Positions 30,566-40,058 of a stretch of DNA of 42,771 nt are shown piece after piece; within the stretch, counting starts at the first letter, position 1, and every line of letters begins with the position of its first letter. Both the position numbers and the translations under genes were made by a program. The notes below the pieces were generated by a model. That model had not been told where the DNA came from. It worked only from the letters and a program-made list of their open reading frames with translations, and did no database searches. The DNA is from Streptomyces montanisoli. GTDB taxonomy: Bacteria > Actinomycetota > Actinomycetes > Streptomycetales > Streptomycetaceae. The stretch covers positions 1 through 42,771 of the forward strand of contig NZ_JAGIQL010000045.1 of NCBI RefSeq assembly GCF_017813245.1. Direction: 5' to 3'.

Positions 30566-31843
30566 ATGACCGACACGGCCCTCGGAGCCACGTTCCAGCC
30601 GGAGTTCCAGCCGGAGTTCCAGAACTGGCAGGCGCCCGCGCACGACTTCGGCGATGGACCGCCCGCCGCGGAGGTGCTGACGCCTGACGAGGTCGCGCTG
30701 GTGCGTGCGAGCGCGGCGGTGGTCGAGCCGATGGCGACCGAGATGGCGGAGTACTTCTACGCGGTACTGTTCGCGCGCTACCCGCAGGTCAGGGACCTGT
30801 TCCCGGTCGAGATGGACGTACAGCGCGACCGGCTGCTGCGCGGTCTGCTGCGGATCGTGGACCTCGTCGACGACCCGGAGAACCTGGTCGGCCTCTGCGC
30901 CCGCCTGGGGCGCGACCACCGCAAGTTCGGCGCCGTGACCGCCCATTACCCCGCGGTCGGTGACTGCCTGCTCGAAGCGCTGGCGCGGTTCGCCGGGCCC
31001 GCGTGGAGCGACGCCACGGCCGACGCGTGGGCCCGGGCCTACAGCACGGTCGCCCGTGTGATGTCCCAGGCGGCGGAGGACGACGCGCTGCGCGGGCCCG
31101 CCGTCTGGCCGGCCGAGATCGTCCACCACGTCCACCGCGGCCACGGCATCGCCGAGATCACCGTACGTCCGCACAGCCCCTACCCCTACAGGGCGGGCCA
31201 GTACGTCAGCATGGAAACACCGTGGCAGCCGAGGGCCTGGCGCTACTACTCGCCGTGCCACGCCCCGCGCACGGACACCACGCTCACCTTCCACGTGCGT
31301 GCCGTGAACGGCGGCGCGGTCAGCACGGGCCTCGTCCACCACTCGCGGCTCGGCGACGTCGTCCACCTGGGTCCCGCGCAGGGGGAAATGGTCCTCGACC
31401 CCGACGGCACCCGCGACATCGTCTGCGTCGCCGGCGGCACCGGCCTCGCGCCCATACGCGCCCTGGTGGAGCAGGCCGCACGCAACGGGTCGCACCGATA
31501 CGTCGACGTGTTCCTCGGCGCGCGGACCGGCGAGGAGCTGTACGGCATGGACGACATGCTGCGCATGGCGCAGCGCCACCACTGGCTTTCCGTGCGCGCC
31601 GCCGTGTCCCACCAGCGCATACCGGGACGCGAGGGCCTACTGCCCGACGTGCTGCGCGAATTCGGGCCCTGGTACCAGCACGAGGCCTTCCTGTGCGGTC
31701 CCGTCCCCATGGTGAGGGCCGCCACCCAGGCCCTCATGGACCACGGAATGCCCCGTCACCGCATCCGCTACGACCCTTTGGAAGGCGTACCTGCCCTGGA
31801 AGCGCCCCTGGCAACGGCCCCGGAAGAAGACGAAAGGTTCTGA
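30566..31843 (+). CDS. Flavohemoprotein (globin plus FAD/NAD reductase)
   Basis: 425 aa. After a Gln/Pro/Phe-rich N-terminus containing a duplicated CCGGAGTTCCAG (QPEFQPEFQ), the globin domain spans about residues 38-170, with EYFYAVLFARYPQVRDLF (distal side) and proximal His in LGRDHRKFG. The reductase part has the FAD motif RYYSPCH, the NAD motif VAGGTGLAPIRAL and a terminal FLCGPVPMV. It is built like Hmp, which oxidises nitric oxide to nitrate, though streptomycete members of this globin-reductase class are diverse. GTG 30515 is an alternative start; neither start has a ribosome binding site. It forms an operon with the PPOX-fold gene. Confidence 0.9.
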   Translation: MTDTALGATFQPEFQPEFQNWQAPAHDFGDGPPAAEVLTPDEVALVRASAAVVEPMATEMAEYFYAVLFARYPQVRDLFPVEMDVQRDRLLRGLLRIVDLVDDPENLVGLCARLGRDHRKFGAVTAHYPAVGDCLLEALARFAGPAWSDATADAWARAYSTVARVMSQAAEDDALRGPAVWPAEIVHHVHRGHGIAEITVRPHSPYPYRAGQYVSMETPWQPRAWRYYSPCHAPRTDTTLTFHVRAVNGGAVSTGLVHHSRLGDVVHLGPAQGEMVLDPDGTRDIVCVAGGTGLAPIRALVEQAARNGSHRYVDVFLGARTGEELYGMDDMLRMAQRHHWLSVRAAVSHQRIPGREGLLPDVLREFGPWYQHEAFLCGPVPMVRAATQALMDHGMPRHRIRYDPLEGVPALEAPLATAPEEDERF

Positions 31844-31850
31844 AGCCTTG

Positions 31851-32642
31851 GTGAGCGGCCACTACGACGATGCCTCCCCCTCTCTCGGGGAGCGCCTCCT
31901 GCAGCGCGAGCTGGGCACCACCGAGCGTGCCACGGCCTTCTACGACCGGCAGGTGCACGCGCAACTCACCCCGGCGATGGCGCGTTTCATCGCGCGCCAG
32001 TCCATGGTCTTCCTGTCCACGGCCGACGCGGCGGGCCGCTGCGACACGAGTTTCCGCGCCGGGCCGCCCGGCTTCGTGGAGGTCCTTGACGACCACACCG
32101 TCGCCTACCCCGAGTACCGGGGCAACGGCGTGATGGCCAGCGCGGGCAACGTGACGGAGAACCCGCACATCGGCCTGCTCTTCATGGACTTCACCCAGGA
32201 CCACATCGGGCTCCACGTCAACGGCACGGCACACCTGCGCGCCGACAGCGACCAGCGGGCCCTCTACCCCGGGATAGCCCCGCCCCAGGCGGCCGGCCGC
32301 GCGCCGATGATGTGGCTGCACATCACCGTCCACGAGGCGTACGTCCACTGCTCGCGGCACATTCCGCACCTGCAGGCCGTGCCGCGCGTCCCCCGCGCGC
32401 GGGGCGGCGGCCGCAACCGCCCCAAGGACGCCGACTACTTCACCGCTCAGGAGCCGCGGTACTCGCCGGCGTACGAGAACGCCGCCGCCTACGAGGGTGC
32501 CGCCGCCTACGAGAACGCGACGGCACGACGTCCCCAGGAACCCGCCGCGTACCACCAAGAGCTGCCCCCCGAGCGCTGGTACGAGGCCGAGCCGCAGCCC
32601 CGGCCGCAGCCGCAGCCCCAGCCGGAGTGGCGGGGCCGGTAG
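31851..32642 (+). CDS. PPOX-class FMN-binding protein with low-complexity tail
   Basis: 263 aa. Residues about 40-180 match the split-barrel pyridoxamine phosphate oxidase-like fold: FIARQSMVFLSTADAAGRCD, RAGPPGFVEVLDDHTVAYPE and NPHIGLLFMDF. Such proteins bind FMN or F420 and reduce varied substrates. The last 80 residues are disordered-looking, with three 18-bp repeats coding AYENAA, AYEGAA and AYENAT, then a Pro/Gln run. GTG 31851 is chosen; TTG 31848 is adjacent. It begins 7 bases after the flavohemoprotein stop, so the pair is co-expressed and may share a redox or nitric-oxide stress role. That role is inference from context. Confidence 0.83.
   Translation: MSGHYDDASPSLGERLLQRELGTTERATAFYDRQVHAQLTPAMARFIARQSMVFLSTADAAGRCDTSFRAGPPGFVEVLDDHTVAYPEYRGNGVMASAGNVTENPHIGLLFMDFTQDHIGLHVNGTAHLRADSDQRALYPGIAPPQAAGRAPMMWLHITVHEAYVHCSRHIPHLQAVPRVPRARGGGRNRPKDADYFTAQEPRYSPAYENAAAYEGAAAYENATARRPQEPAAYHQELPPERWYEAEPQPRPQPQPQPEWRGR
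32469..32522 (+). repeat. Three 18-bp coding repeats in the PPOX gene tail
   Basis: Units at 32469-32486, 32487-32504 and 32505-32522, each reading GC(G/C)TACGAG followed by AACGCC or GGTGCC-like sequence, encode six residues apiece (AYEN/AYEG pattern). They are probably a slippage expansion in a disordered tail. Confidence 0.8.
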
Positions 32643-32739
32643 CGCAGTCCGCACGCACGCGCCGTCACCGGAAGCCCCGGCGCCGGTCCCGTGGGCTGAC
32701 GGGAGCCGTGCGGCCGCACAAGCGGAACGTGCACGCCTA

Positions 32740-32801
32740 TGGACTCCCCGTGAGGCACACCCGTAACCTGCTCGGCAGTCCGCCGGATTGAAACGTTCTA
32801 A
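32740..32801 (+). promoter_or_regulatory. Putative promoter and LacI-type operator of the GH78 operon
   Basis: TGGACT (32740-32745), 18 bp, TAACCT (32764-32769) is a modest promoter. TTGAAACGTTCTAA at 32788-32801 lies about 12 bp past the expected start point. It matches the perfect palindrome at 40045-40058 at 12 of 14 positions. This is the typical core of LacI-family operators (GAAACGTTTC), placed where a bound repressor would block transcription. Confidence 0.6.
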
Positions 32802-32821
32802 CTCGGCCCACTGGGAGCATG

Positions 32822-34978
32822 ATGGATCGCGCAGCAGCACAGGGACCACGGCGTCGCACCGTCGTCGCGGCCGCCATGACGTCCGCCCTGGTCAGTACCG
32901 TCGGCCTCGGCGCCGTGCCGGCCTTCGCGGCCCCGCGTCGGGGGCGCGGGCCCGGCATGGCGAAGGCCCCGTCCGGGCGTTGGGATCGGTTCAATCTCTC
33001 GCCCCGCGACCGGACCGTGCGGCCCGTGTCCACCTACCCGCGCGCCGGCCACGGCCCCGGCCGCGACGTCACCCACGCCGTGCTCAGCGGCCAAGGCGCC
33101 TCCGTCACCTTCGACTTCGGCCAGGAGACCGGGGGCTTCGTCACCCTGCGGTTCTCGTCGGCCACCGACGCGGGGCAGACCGTCGGCCTGACCTACTCCG
33201 AGCTGTCCACCTACGTGAGCGCCACGTCTAGCGACGGCTCCAACGGCGGCTCGAACGTCGAACCGCCCGTCCAGTACGCCGTCACCCCCGGCGGCGCGGT
33301 CAGCACCCGCCGCGACACGCCCGTCGCCGGGACGAGCGACGCGGCCGCCGCCGACCCCGCGTCCCAGCTGCGCGGCGGCTTCCGCTACCTCACCGTCACC
33401 AACCAGACCACCGGCACCGTGCGCCTCACCGACGTGACCGTGACCGTCACCTTCGCGCCGAACGCGGCCGACCTGCGCGCGTACCCCAACTACTTCCACT
33501 GCGACGACGACCTGCTCAACCGGGTCTGGTACGCGGGCGCCTACACCGTCCAGACCAACATCATCGCCCGCGACCAGGGGCGCGTGTGGGGGCCACCCGA
33601 CGTCGGCTGGAACAACAGCGCCCTCGTCGGCGAGAGCGGCCCCACCGTCCTCGTCGACGGCGCGAAGCGCGACCGTACGGTGTGGCCGGGCGACCTCGGC
33701 ATCTCGGTGCTCACCGACTACGTGTCACTCGGCGACCTGGACACCGTGCGGGGCAGCCTGGAGACGCTCTACCACCACCAGGACCCGGCGACCGGCGCCC
33801 TGCCCTACGCCGGGCCCGCCGTCGACTTCATCGGCAACTCCGACGCGTACCACCTGTGGACGCTCATCGGCACGGCCGCGTACGTGCAACTGTCGGGCGA
33901 CACGGCGTGGGCGCGCTCCGTCTACGCCGCCTACCGCAAGGCCCTCGCCTTCTCCCTGGCCAAGCTGGACACGGACGGGCTGCTCGATGTGACCGCCGCC
34001 GCCGACTGGGCACGCACCGACGCCGACGGCAAGAACCTCGAAGCCAACGCCATCATGCACCGCGCGCTGATCACCGCGGCGGGCCTCGCCCGCACGCTGC
34101 GCGACACCACGTCCGCCGCGGACTGGGCGCACCGCGCGGCCGTCCTCAAGTCGGCCGTGGAGTCCGGCGGTTACTGGGACGCGTCGGCAGGCCTCTACCG
34201 CGACAAGCCCACGGGGCCCGGCGCGTCGCTCCATCCGCAGGACGGCAACGCGCTCGCGCTGTGGTTCGGGCTCGTCGACTCCACCGACCGTGCCGCCACC
34301 ATCAGCGCGGCGCTCGCCGGGCGCTGGACGCCCGTCGGGGCGCTGACGCCGGAGAAGTCCGCCGCGTCCGTGCACCCGTTCCCCGGCTCCATGGAGGTGC
34401 ACGCCCACTTCGCCGCCGGCCGCGACGCCACCGCGCTCGACCTGATACGCCGCGAGTGGGGGTACATGCTCGACGCGGAGCAGGGCACGGCGTCCACGTT
34501 CTGGGAGGGCTACCGCACCGACGGCACGTCCGACTACGGCGGTTCGTACATGAGCGCGGCACACGGCTGGTCCACGGGCCCGACCTCGGCGCTCACGTAC
34601 CGGCTGCTGGGCATCGCGCCCGCCGACGACGGCGGCCCGGGACACACCGTCGTGCCGCACCCGGGCGGACAGCGCTACGCGGAGGGCCAGTTGACGACGG
34701 CGGACGGGGTGATCGCCGCCTCCTGGCAGCGCGGCCACGACGGCGCCTTCGACCTCACGGTCAGCGCGCCCCACGGCGCCGTCATCGAGGTCGGGGTGCC
34801 GGTCGGTGACGGCAAGGGCCAGGTCGTACGGCTGGACGGCACGACCGTCTGGGACGGCGCCCCGCGCGCCCACCACGCCCGTCACGCCGACGGCTACGTG
34901 TACGTGACCGGACTGCCGGGCGGCAGCCACCGGTTCACCGTGCGCAAGGGCCGCGGCCGCGCCGGGAAGAGGGGCTGA
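32822..34978 (+). CDS. Exported GH78 alpha-L-rhamnosidase-like glycosidase (first)
   Basis: 718 aa. A signal peptide (PRRRTVVAAAMTS to VPAFAAP, about residues 9-37) precedes beta-sandwich domains (TFDFGQETGGFVTLRF) and an (alpha/alpha)6 barrel with VDGAKRDRTVWPGDLG, the motif shared by all three GH78 proteins here. The C-terminal part reads GGQRYAEGQLTTADGVIAAS and a short beta domain. It should remove terminal alpha-L-rhamnose outside the cell; exact linkage unknown. ATG 32822 fits GGAG four bases upstream better than the adjacent ATG 32819. It forms an operon with the next GH78 gene, only 2 bp away. Confidence 0.87.
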   Translation: MDRAAAQGPRRRTVVAAAMTSALVSTVGLGAVPAFAAPRRGRGPGMAKAPSGRWDRFNLSPRDRTVRPVSTYPRAGHGPGRDVTHAVLSGQGASVTFDFGQETGGFVTLRFSSATDAGQTVGLTYSELSTYVSATSSDGSNGGSNVEPPVQYAVTPGGAVSTRRDTPVAGTSDAAAADPASQLRGGFRYLTVTNQTTGTVRLTDVTVTVTFAPNAADLRAYPNYFHCDDDLLNRVWYAGAYTVQTNIIARDQGRVWGPPDVGWNNSALVGESGPTVLVDGAKRDRTVWPGDLGISVLTDYVSLGDLDTVRGSLETLYHHQDPATGALPYAGPAVDFIGNSDAYHLWTLIGTAAYVQLSGDTAWARSVYAAYRKALAFSLAKLDTDGLLDVTAAADWARTDADGKNLEANAIMHRALITAAGLARTLRDTTSAADWAHRAAVLKSAVESGGYWDASAGLYRDKPTGPGASLHPQDGNALALWFGLVDSTDRAATISAALAGRWTPVGALTPEKSAASVHPFPGSMEVHAHFAAGRDATALDLIRREWGYMLDAEQGTASTFWEGYRTDGTSDYGGSYMSAAHGWSTGPTSALTYRLLGIAPADDGGPGHTVVPHPGGQRYAEGQLTTADGVIAASWQRGHDGAFDLTVSAPHGAVIEVGVPVGDGKGQVVRLDGTTVWDGAPRAHHARHADGYVYVTGLPGGSHRFTVRKGRGRAGKRG

Positions 34979-34980
34979 CC

Positions 34981-37245
34981 ATGACCGTCACGCGTACACC
35001 GAGCCCGTCGCACAGCCCCCGCACCTCCCGCGTTCGCCGCGCCTGCCTGGCCGCTGTGGCCTCCGGCGCCGCGCTGTTCGCGCTGCTGCCGGCCTCCGGG
35101 CCCGCGGCCGCCGCCCCGCACCCGGCGCGCGGCCCCTGGTCCGACGCGCACTACATGCCGCACCCCGGCGACTGGCGCCCGTACGTCCTCGCGCCGAGCG
35201 GTCACACCGTCGCGCCGCGGCGGATACTGTCGACCGATCCGCGCGGCGGCTCCCTCAGCGGCGACCCGCGCGCGCTGCTCGGCCAGGGGCGCGGGACCGT
35301 CCGCCTCACCAGCACCGGCGACCGCACCACATCGCCGCTGGTCACCCTCGACTTCGGTAAGGAGGTCGGCGGGCGCGTCAGCATCCGCGTGGCGGGCGCG
35401 TCGGCGACCCCGCCCAAGCTGCACGTGTGCTTCAGCGAGTCCCGCCAGTACGCGGCGACCACGCCCACCGCCAACAGCGGCGAGGCCGCGTACGCGCCGG
35501 GCTGCGACACCGCGAACATCTGGAACGGCTACCCGGGCCAGCCGTACACGTACGACTCCGACAGCCACACGCTCACCTTCGACCCGTCGCACCTGCCCGC
35601 CACCGTCACCGACCAGCAGATCAGGGGCGGCTTCCGGTACGCGACGCTCTTCCTCGACGGCCCCGGGTGGCTCGACCTCGGCGCCTCGTCCCTGCGGTTC
35701 GACGCCGCGCCGAAACAGGCGGACCCGGCCGCGTACAAGGGATGGTTCCTCTCCAGTGACAACGAGCTCAACAAGATCTGGTACGCGGGCGCCTACACCG
35801 TCCAGATGGACACCTGGATGCCCGGCACGGCCAAGAGCTGGCCGTACACACCGGGCGAGCCCGACCACGCCGACGCCGTGATCCCCGGCGCCGACCCGGG
35901 CAAGGAGGTCATACTCGACGGCGCGAAGCGCGACCGTGTGGTGTGGCAGGGCGACCTGGCCGTGCAGGCCCCGGTCACGTACCTCACCACCGACGACACC
36001 GACGCCGTCGACAACTCCCTCTCGTCGCTGGCCGGTCAGCAGCTCGCGGACGGATTCGTCCCGGCGGAGAGCCTCGTCGGACAGCACAACCAGGACGAGA
36101 TCCGCACCTACGGCGAGTACGTGACGTGGTTCGTGCAGAACCACTACGACCACTGGCTCTACACCGGCGACTCGGCGTACCTCAAGAAGTGGTGGCCGGC
36201 TCTGACCCGCGCCACGGCCTGGCTGGAGTCGGTCAGGCAGCAGGACCCGGGCGGCCTCATCGCGTTCGGGAACGCCGGATCGTGCGGCCACTACGGGTAC
36301 AGCGACTGCGGACACGAGACGTACGTCAACGCGCTGTACGTCCGCAACCTGCGCGACATGGCGCGGCTCGCCACCGCGGAGGGCGACAAGGCGTCCTCCG
36401 GCACCTACGCCGAGCGCGCCGACGTCGTCGCGGCGGCGATCAACTCCCAGCTGTGGGACGCTTCCACGGGCGCGTACCGGCTCTCCCGGGAGACTCCGGG
36501 CGCCTACCCGCAGGACGCCAACGCGACCGCCGTCCTGACGGGCATCGCGGGCCCTGACCAGGCCACGCGCGCCATGGACTACCTGCACCGCACCAGCTGG
36601 GGCACGTACGGCGCGCTCACCGTCGCGCCCTCCACACCGAACGCGTCGATCAAGCCGTTCTACGAGCCGCTGCCCAGCGGATTCGAGGCGAGCGCGCGGC
36701 TGTCGCTCGCCGACCCGAGCGGCACGCAGCAGGCGCGCGGACTCGACCTGATCCGCACGTTCTGGGGCCACCAGCTGGCCGGCGACCCGGGCTCCACGTT
36801 CTGGGAGAAGGCCGACACGGCGGGGAACCCGGGCATCCAGCAGTTCACCAGCCTCGCGCACGGCTGGGCCTCGGGGCCCACCGTCTCCCTGACCTCGCAG
36901 GTGCTCGGTGTCACACCGACCGGGCCCGGCTACGCGTCGTACGACATCGTGCCGGTGGACGGCGGCCTGCACTGGGCGCAGGGCGCGGTCCCGACGCCGC
37001 ACGGCACGATCACCGCGTCCTGGCGCCGCACCGCGCACGGCTTCACGCTCACCACGCGCGCGCCGCACGGCACGAGCGGGCGGCTCGCGGTGCCGACCGG
37101 CGGCAAGCACGTACGGGTCACGCTCGACGGCCGCACGGTGTGGAACGGCACGCGGGCGGTCGGCCACGCGCACGCGACGAGCGACGGCGTGCACGTGTAC
37201 GTCGACGGCGTCCCGGCGGGACACCACACGCTGACGGCGCACTGA
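34981..37245 (+). CDS. Exported GH78 alpha-L-rhamnosidase-like glycosidase (second)
   Basis: 754 aa. The signal peptide (RVRRACLAAVASG to GPAAAAPH) covers about residues 17-46. N-terminal beta domains (VTLDFGKEVGGRVSIRV) lead to a six-hairpin barrel with LDGAKRDRVVWQGDLAV, then HAHGW-like LAHGWASGPTVSLTSQVLG and a C-terminal beta domain (TRAPHGTSGRLAVP). The closest relatives visible are the flanking GH78 genes, with which it shares motif order. It starts 2 bp after the preceding stop, so translation is probably coupled. Extracellular, likely acting with the other two on rhamnose-containing glycans. Confidence 0.87.
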   Translation: MTVTRTPSPSHSPRTSRVRRACLAAVASGAALFALLPASGPAAAAPHPARGPWSDAHYMPHPGDWRPYVLAPSGHTVAPRRILSTDPRGGSLSGDPRALLGQGRGTVRLTSTGDRTTSPLVTLDFGKEVGGRVSIRVAGASATPPKLHVCFSESRQYAATTPTANSGEAAYAPGCDTANIWNGYPGQPYTYDSDSHTLTFDPSHLPATVTDQQIRGGFRYATLFLDGPGWLDLGASSLRFDAAPKQADPAAYKGWFLSSDNELNKIWYAGAYTVQMDTWMPGTAKSWPYTPGEPDHADAVIPGADPGKEVILDGAKRDRVVWQGDLAVQAPVTYLTTDDTDAVDNSLSSLAGQQLADGFVPAESLVGQHNQDEIRTYGEYVTWFVQNHYDHWLYTGDSAYLKKWWPALTRATAWLESVRQQDPGGLIAFGNAGSCGHYGYSDCGHETYVNALYVRNLRDMARLATAEGDKASSGTYAERADVVAAAINSQLWDASTGAYRLSRETPGAYPQDANATAVLTGIAGPDQATRAMDYLHRTSWGTYGALTVAPSTPNASIKPFYEPLPSGFEASARLSLADPSGTQQARGLDLIRTFWGHQLAGDPGSTFWEKADTAGNPGIQQFTSLAHGWASGPTVSLTSQVLGVTPTGPGYASYDIVPVDGGLHWAQGAVPTPHGTITASWRRTAHGFTLTTRAPHGTSGRLAVPTGGKHVRVTLDGRTVWNGTRAVGHAHATSDGVHVYVDGVPAGHHTLTAH

Positions 37246-37272
37246 CCTGGTACAGCACGAAGCACAGGACGG

Positions 37273-37308
37273 CGTGGGGCCCCTCCCGGAACCGGGAGGG
37301 GCCCCACG
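37273..37308. terminator. Perfect 17-bp bidirectional terminator
   Basis: CGTGGGGCCCCTCCCGG (37273-37289) pairs perfectly with CCGGGAGGGGCCCCACG (37292-37308) around AA. It separates the second GH78 gene from the convergent third one and should stop transcription both ways. Confidence 0.9.
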
Positions 37309-37323
37309 CTCCGTCTTCCGTGA

Positions 37324-39996
37324 CTAGCGTCCGGTCGTGAAGGTGTGCGTGCCCGGGCCGAGTCCGGTGACCGTCACGTACGAGCCGTCGCCGCTGACGC
37401 CCTTCACCCGCGCGCGGCGCCCGTCCCACACCACCGTGCGGCCCGCGCGTACCCGCGTCGCCGCGCCGTCGACGGGCACGGCCACCGAACCGCGGGTGCC
37501 GTGCGGCGCGTGCACGGTCAGGGTGAGCCCGCCGCCGTCCTCGCGGTCCCAGCGGACGGTGAGCGGGCCGTGCGGCGTGGGCAGTTGGCCCTCCGCCCAG
37601 CTGAGCGACGCCGGCGGGCACGGGCGCACCGCCCACTCGGCGAAGCCGGGCGCCGTGGGGACGGCGCCGAGCAACTGGTTGGTGAGCGCGGGCAGTACGC
37701 CCGTGGACCAGCCGTGCGCGCAGCTCGTGTACGCGTCCTCGTAGAGGGAGCCGCCGGGACCTATGCCCTCCCAGTGCGTGATGCCGGGGTCGTGCGACGC
37801 CATCCACCCGTAGGTGCGGCGGATCTGGTCGATCGCGGAGTCCGCGCGGCCGGTCCGGAAGCGTGCGACCAGCTCGGGGTACGACGTGAAGGCGTAGACA
37901 CGCTGCGAGGCGCCGCCGAACAGTGTGTCGTTGTCCATGAACGCGTTGCCGTAACGGGTCTTCGTCGTCGCGTCGAGGTGGTCGAGCGCCGAGCCCGCGC
38001 GGTCGGCGTCCGCGACGCCCGCCGTGATGGCGATGGAGTTGCCGTCCTGCGCGTGGCGCACCGCGCCCGTCGCGGAGTCCAGGTAGGCGCCGGCGGCCTC
38101 GTCCCACAGGTGGGCGTTGACGGCCTTGGCGACCGCGTCGGCGCGGTCGCGCCAGCGGGCGGCGTCGGAGGTGTGGCCGAGGAAGCCGGCGAGCGATGCC
38201 GCGTCCTTGAGTGCCTGGACGTAGTTGGCGTTGTAGTACGTGACGCGCCCGGTGCGGCCGAGGAACGCGTAGTCGCCGTACCCACTCGTGCCGTTGAGGC
38301 CCTTGCTCAGCAGGCCCGCCGAGTCCGTGACGCTCGGGTACCAGGTGTCGAGCACCTTGAGCAGGTGCGGGTAGTAGGCGGCCGCGTAGGCGCGATCGCC
38401 GGTGTACAGCACGTAGTCCCAGCTGCACGTCACCCACCAGAGCGGATAGTCGAACAGCGGCAGCGTGTAGTTGTTGATGGACGCGGGCGGTATCCAGCCG
38501 TCGGCGCGCTGGTGGTCGGCGAGGTCCGCGAGGACGTTGCGCGCGGCCTCGGCGGCGTCGACGTGGGTGAGGTAGAGGGTGCGGGCGGAGACCGCGAGGT
38601 CCCCGACGTACGGGTCGCGGTCGCGCTTGGCGCCGTCGTGCAGCACGAGCTTGCCGTCGAGCGTGGGCGAGTAGGCGTTCCTCGGGTCGACGTCGTCGCG
38701 CCTGAAGTGGTCGGTGACCAGCTCGTTGGTGTAGGCGGCGGCGTACCAGTAGCGGTTGAGCTCGTCGTCCGAGGACAGGAACCAGCCGCCGTAGCTCTCC
38801 GGGGTACCGACGTACGCGGTGAAGTCCAGCGACACCGAGTCGACGGCGACCGTGCCCCAGGGCTGTGCGGCAGGCGCGTCGGAGGCGAGCGCGTCGAGGG
38901 TGATGCGCAGGTAGCGGAAGCCGTGCAGGCCGTCCGCGTACACCTTGTCGGGGGCCGAGGCGTCGTCGCCCGCCTGGTAGCCGCGGTGGTCGTCGCGCCA
39001 CTCCGCGCCCTTCGCGGGGACGGCGAACTGGTCGGTGCCGTGGCCGGGGTCGCCGGCCTGGTCGCCGCGGGTGAAGTCGGAGCGCGTGGTGAGGAACTTC
39101 GTCGACTCGGAGAACGCCAGCCGCACGCCGGGGTTGTTGCCGGACGCGTACGCGAACCGCACGCGCGGGTAGCCGACGACGACCTTGCCGAAGTCCACGG
39201 TGACACTGGGCGGTTCCACCACGGGCACGACGTCGGGCCACACCTCGTTGACGCGGGTGAACTCGCCCTGCGGGGTGGCCTGGTCGGCCGTCACGGTGAT
39301 CCGGACGGCGGTGGTGGTGACCGGCGCGGCGAAGGGCACGGGCCGCTGCACGGCGGTGTTGCCCGTAACGGTGGCGGCGCGCTGCCAGGCTCCACCGTCC
39401 CAGGTGTCGACGGTGAACGCGGTGGGCACGCCGTCCGCGTTGGACAGGACGGTCACGCCGGGCAGGGTGTGCGCGGCAGGCAGCGTGATAGTCAGGGTGT
39501 CCGGATAGGCGCCCTGCGTGTCGTCGTTCCAGAACGTGTCGGGGTCGCCGTCGATCGCGTTCTTCGCGTCGTACGTGCGGGGGTTGCCGTCGTTGCCGCC
39601 GTTGGGCGCGTGCGCGGAGGACGCCTCGGCGGTCGTGCCGTCGGGCCAGGCGGGCGGGGCGGCGGGACGTGGTCTGGTGAGGACGGCCGGGCGGCCGCCG
39701 GGCTTCAGCAGAGCGTCCGCGTCGCGCACGTCGCCGGTGGTGGCGTCCGGCAGGACGCGGGCGGGGCGCACGGTGCGCGAGGACGGCCCTTGGACGTAGC
39801 GGTGCCAGGCTCCCGCGCCTTGTGCGGGGTGCGGCGGCCTTCCCGGGTGCCCGGGCCGGGCGGCGAAGGCGGTGCCGGAGAACGGGCCGAGCGCGACCGC
39901 GCCCACCGCGGCGCCCGCGGCACCGGCCGCCAGCACCGCGCGGCGGGCGGGACCCGAGCGTGCGGCCGGGTCGTCGTCGTGCTGCCTTGAGGTCAT
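37324..39996 (-). CDS. Exported GH78 alpha-L-rhamnosidase-like glycosidase with discoidin domain (third)
   Basis: 890 aa. A Tat-like signal (PARRAVLAAGAAGAA, twin Arg at 18-19, ending near TAFAARP) leads to an F5/8-type-C (discoidin, CBM32-like) domain at about residues 125-240: TYDAKNAIDGDPDTFWNDD and TTTAVRITVTADQ. GH78 beta domains (VDFGKVVVGYPRVRF) and the barrel with HDGAKRDRDPYVGDLA follow; the Trp of the shared motif is Tyr here. The extra domain suggests sugar binding. ATG 39996 is chosen for AAAGG upstream; GTG 40014 would include it. A perfect LacI-type operator lies 49 bp upstream. Substrate inferred, not shown. Confidence 0.87.
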   Translation of the reverse strand: MTSRQHDDDPAARSGPARRAVLAAGAAGAAVGAVALGPFSGTAFAARPGHPGRPPHPAQGAGAWHRYVQGPSSRTVRPARVLPDATTGDVRDADALLKPGGRPAVLTRPRPAAPPAWPDGTTAEASSAHAPNGGNDGNPRTYDAKNAIDGDPDTFWNDDTQGAYPDTLTITLPAAHTLPGVTVLSNADGVPTAFTVDTWDGGAWQRAATVTGNTAVQRPVPFAAPVTTTAVRITVTADQATPQGEFTRVNEVWPDVVPVVEPPSVTVDFGKVVVGYPRVRFAYASGNNPGVRLAFSESTKFLTTRSDFTRGDQAGDPGHGTDQFAVPAKGAEWRDDHRGYQAGDDASAPDKVYADGLHGFRYLRITLDALASDAPAAQPWGTVAVDSVSLDFTAYVGTPESYGGWFLSSDDELNRYWYAAAYTNELVTDHFRRDDVDPRNAYSPTLDGKLVLHDGAKRDRDPYVGDLAVSARTLYLTHVDAAEAARNVLADLADHQRADGWIPPASINNYTLPLFDYPLWWVTCSWDYVLYTGDRAYAAAYYPHLLKVLDTWYPSVTDSAGLLSKGLNGTSGYGDYAFLGRTGRVTYYNANYVQALKDAASLAGFLGHTSDAARWRDRADAVAKAVNAHLWDEAAGAYLDSATGAVRHAQDGNSIAITAGVADADRAGSALDHLDATTKTRYGNAFMDNDTLFGGASQRVYAFTSYPELVARFRTGRADSAIDQIRRTYGWMASHDPGITHWEGIGPGGSLYEDAYTSCAHGWSTGVLPALTNQLLGAVPTAPGFAEWAVRPCPPASLSWAEGQLPTPHGPLTVRWDREDGGGLTLTVHAPHGTRGSVAVPVDGAATRVRAGRTVVWDGRRARVKGVSGDGSYVTVTGLGPGTHTFTTGR

Positions 39997-40044
39997 GGTG
40001 TCGCTGCCTTTCACACGGGTTCAGCAGGTGTCGGGACGAGTGTG

Positions 40045-40058
40045 TTGAAACGTTTCAA
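40045..40058. promoter_or_regulatory. Perfect LacI-family operator palindrome
   Basis: TTGAAACGTTTCAA is a perfect 14-bp palindrome between the divergent third GH78 and GH76 genes. On the minus strand TTGATC (40071-40066) is a possible -35, which would place the operator over the -10 of the GH78 promoter. The same element, with two changes, occurs at 32788-32801. Confidence 0.8.
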
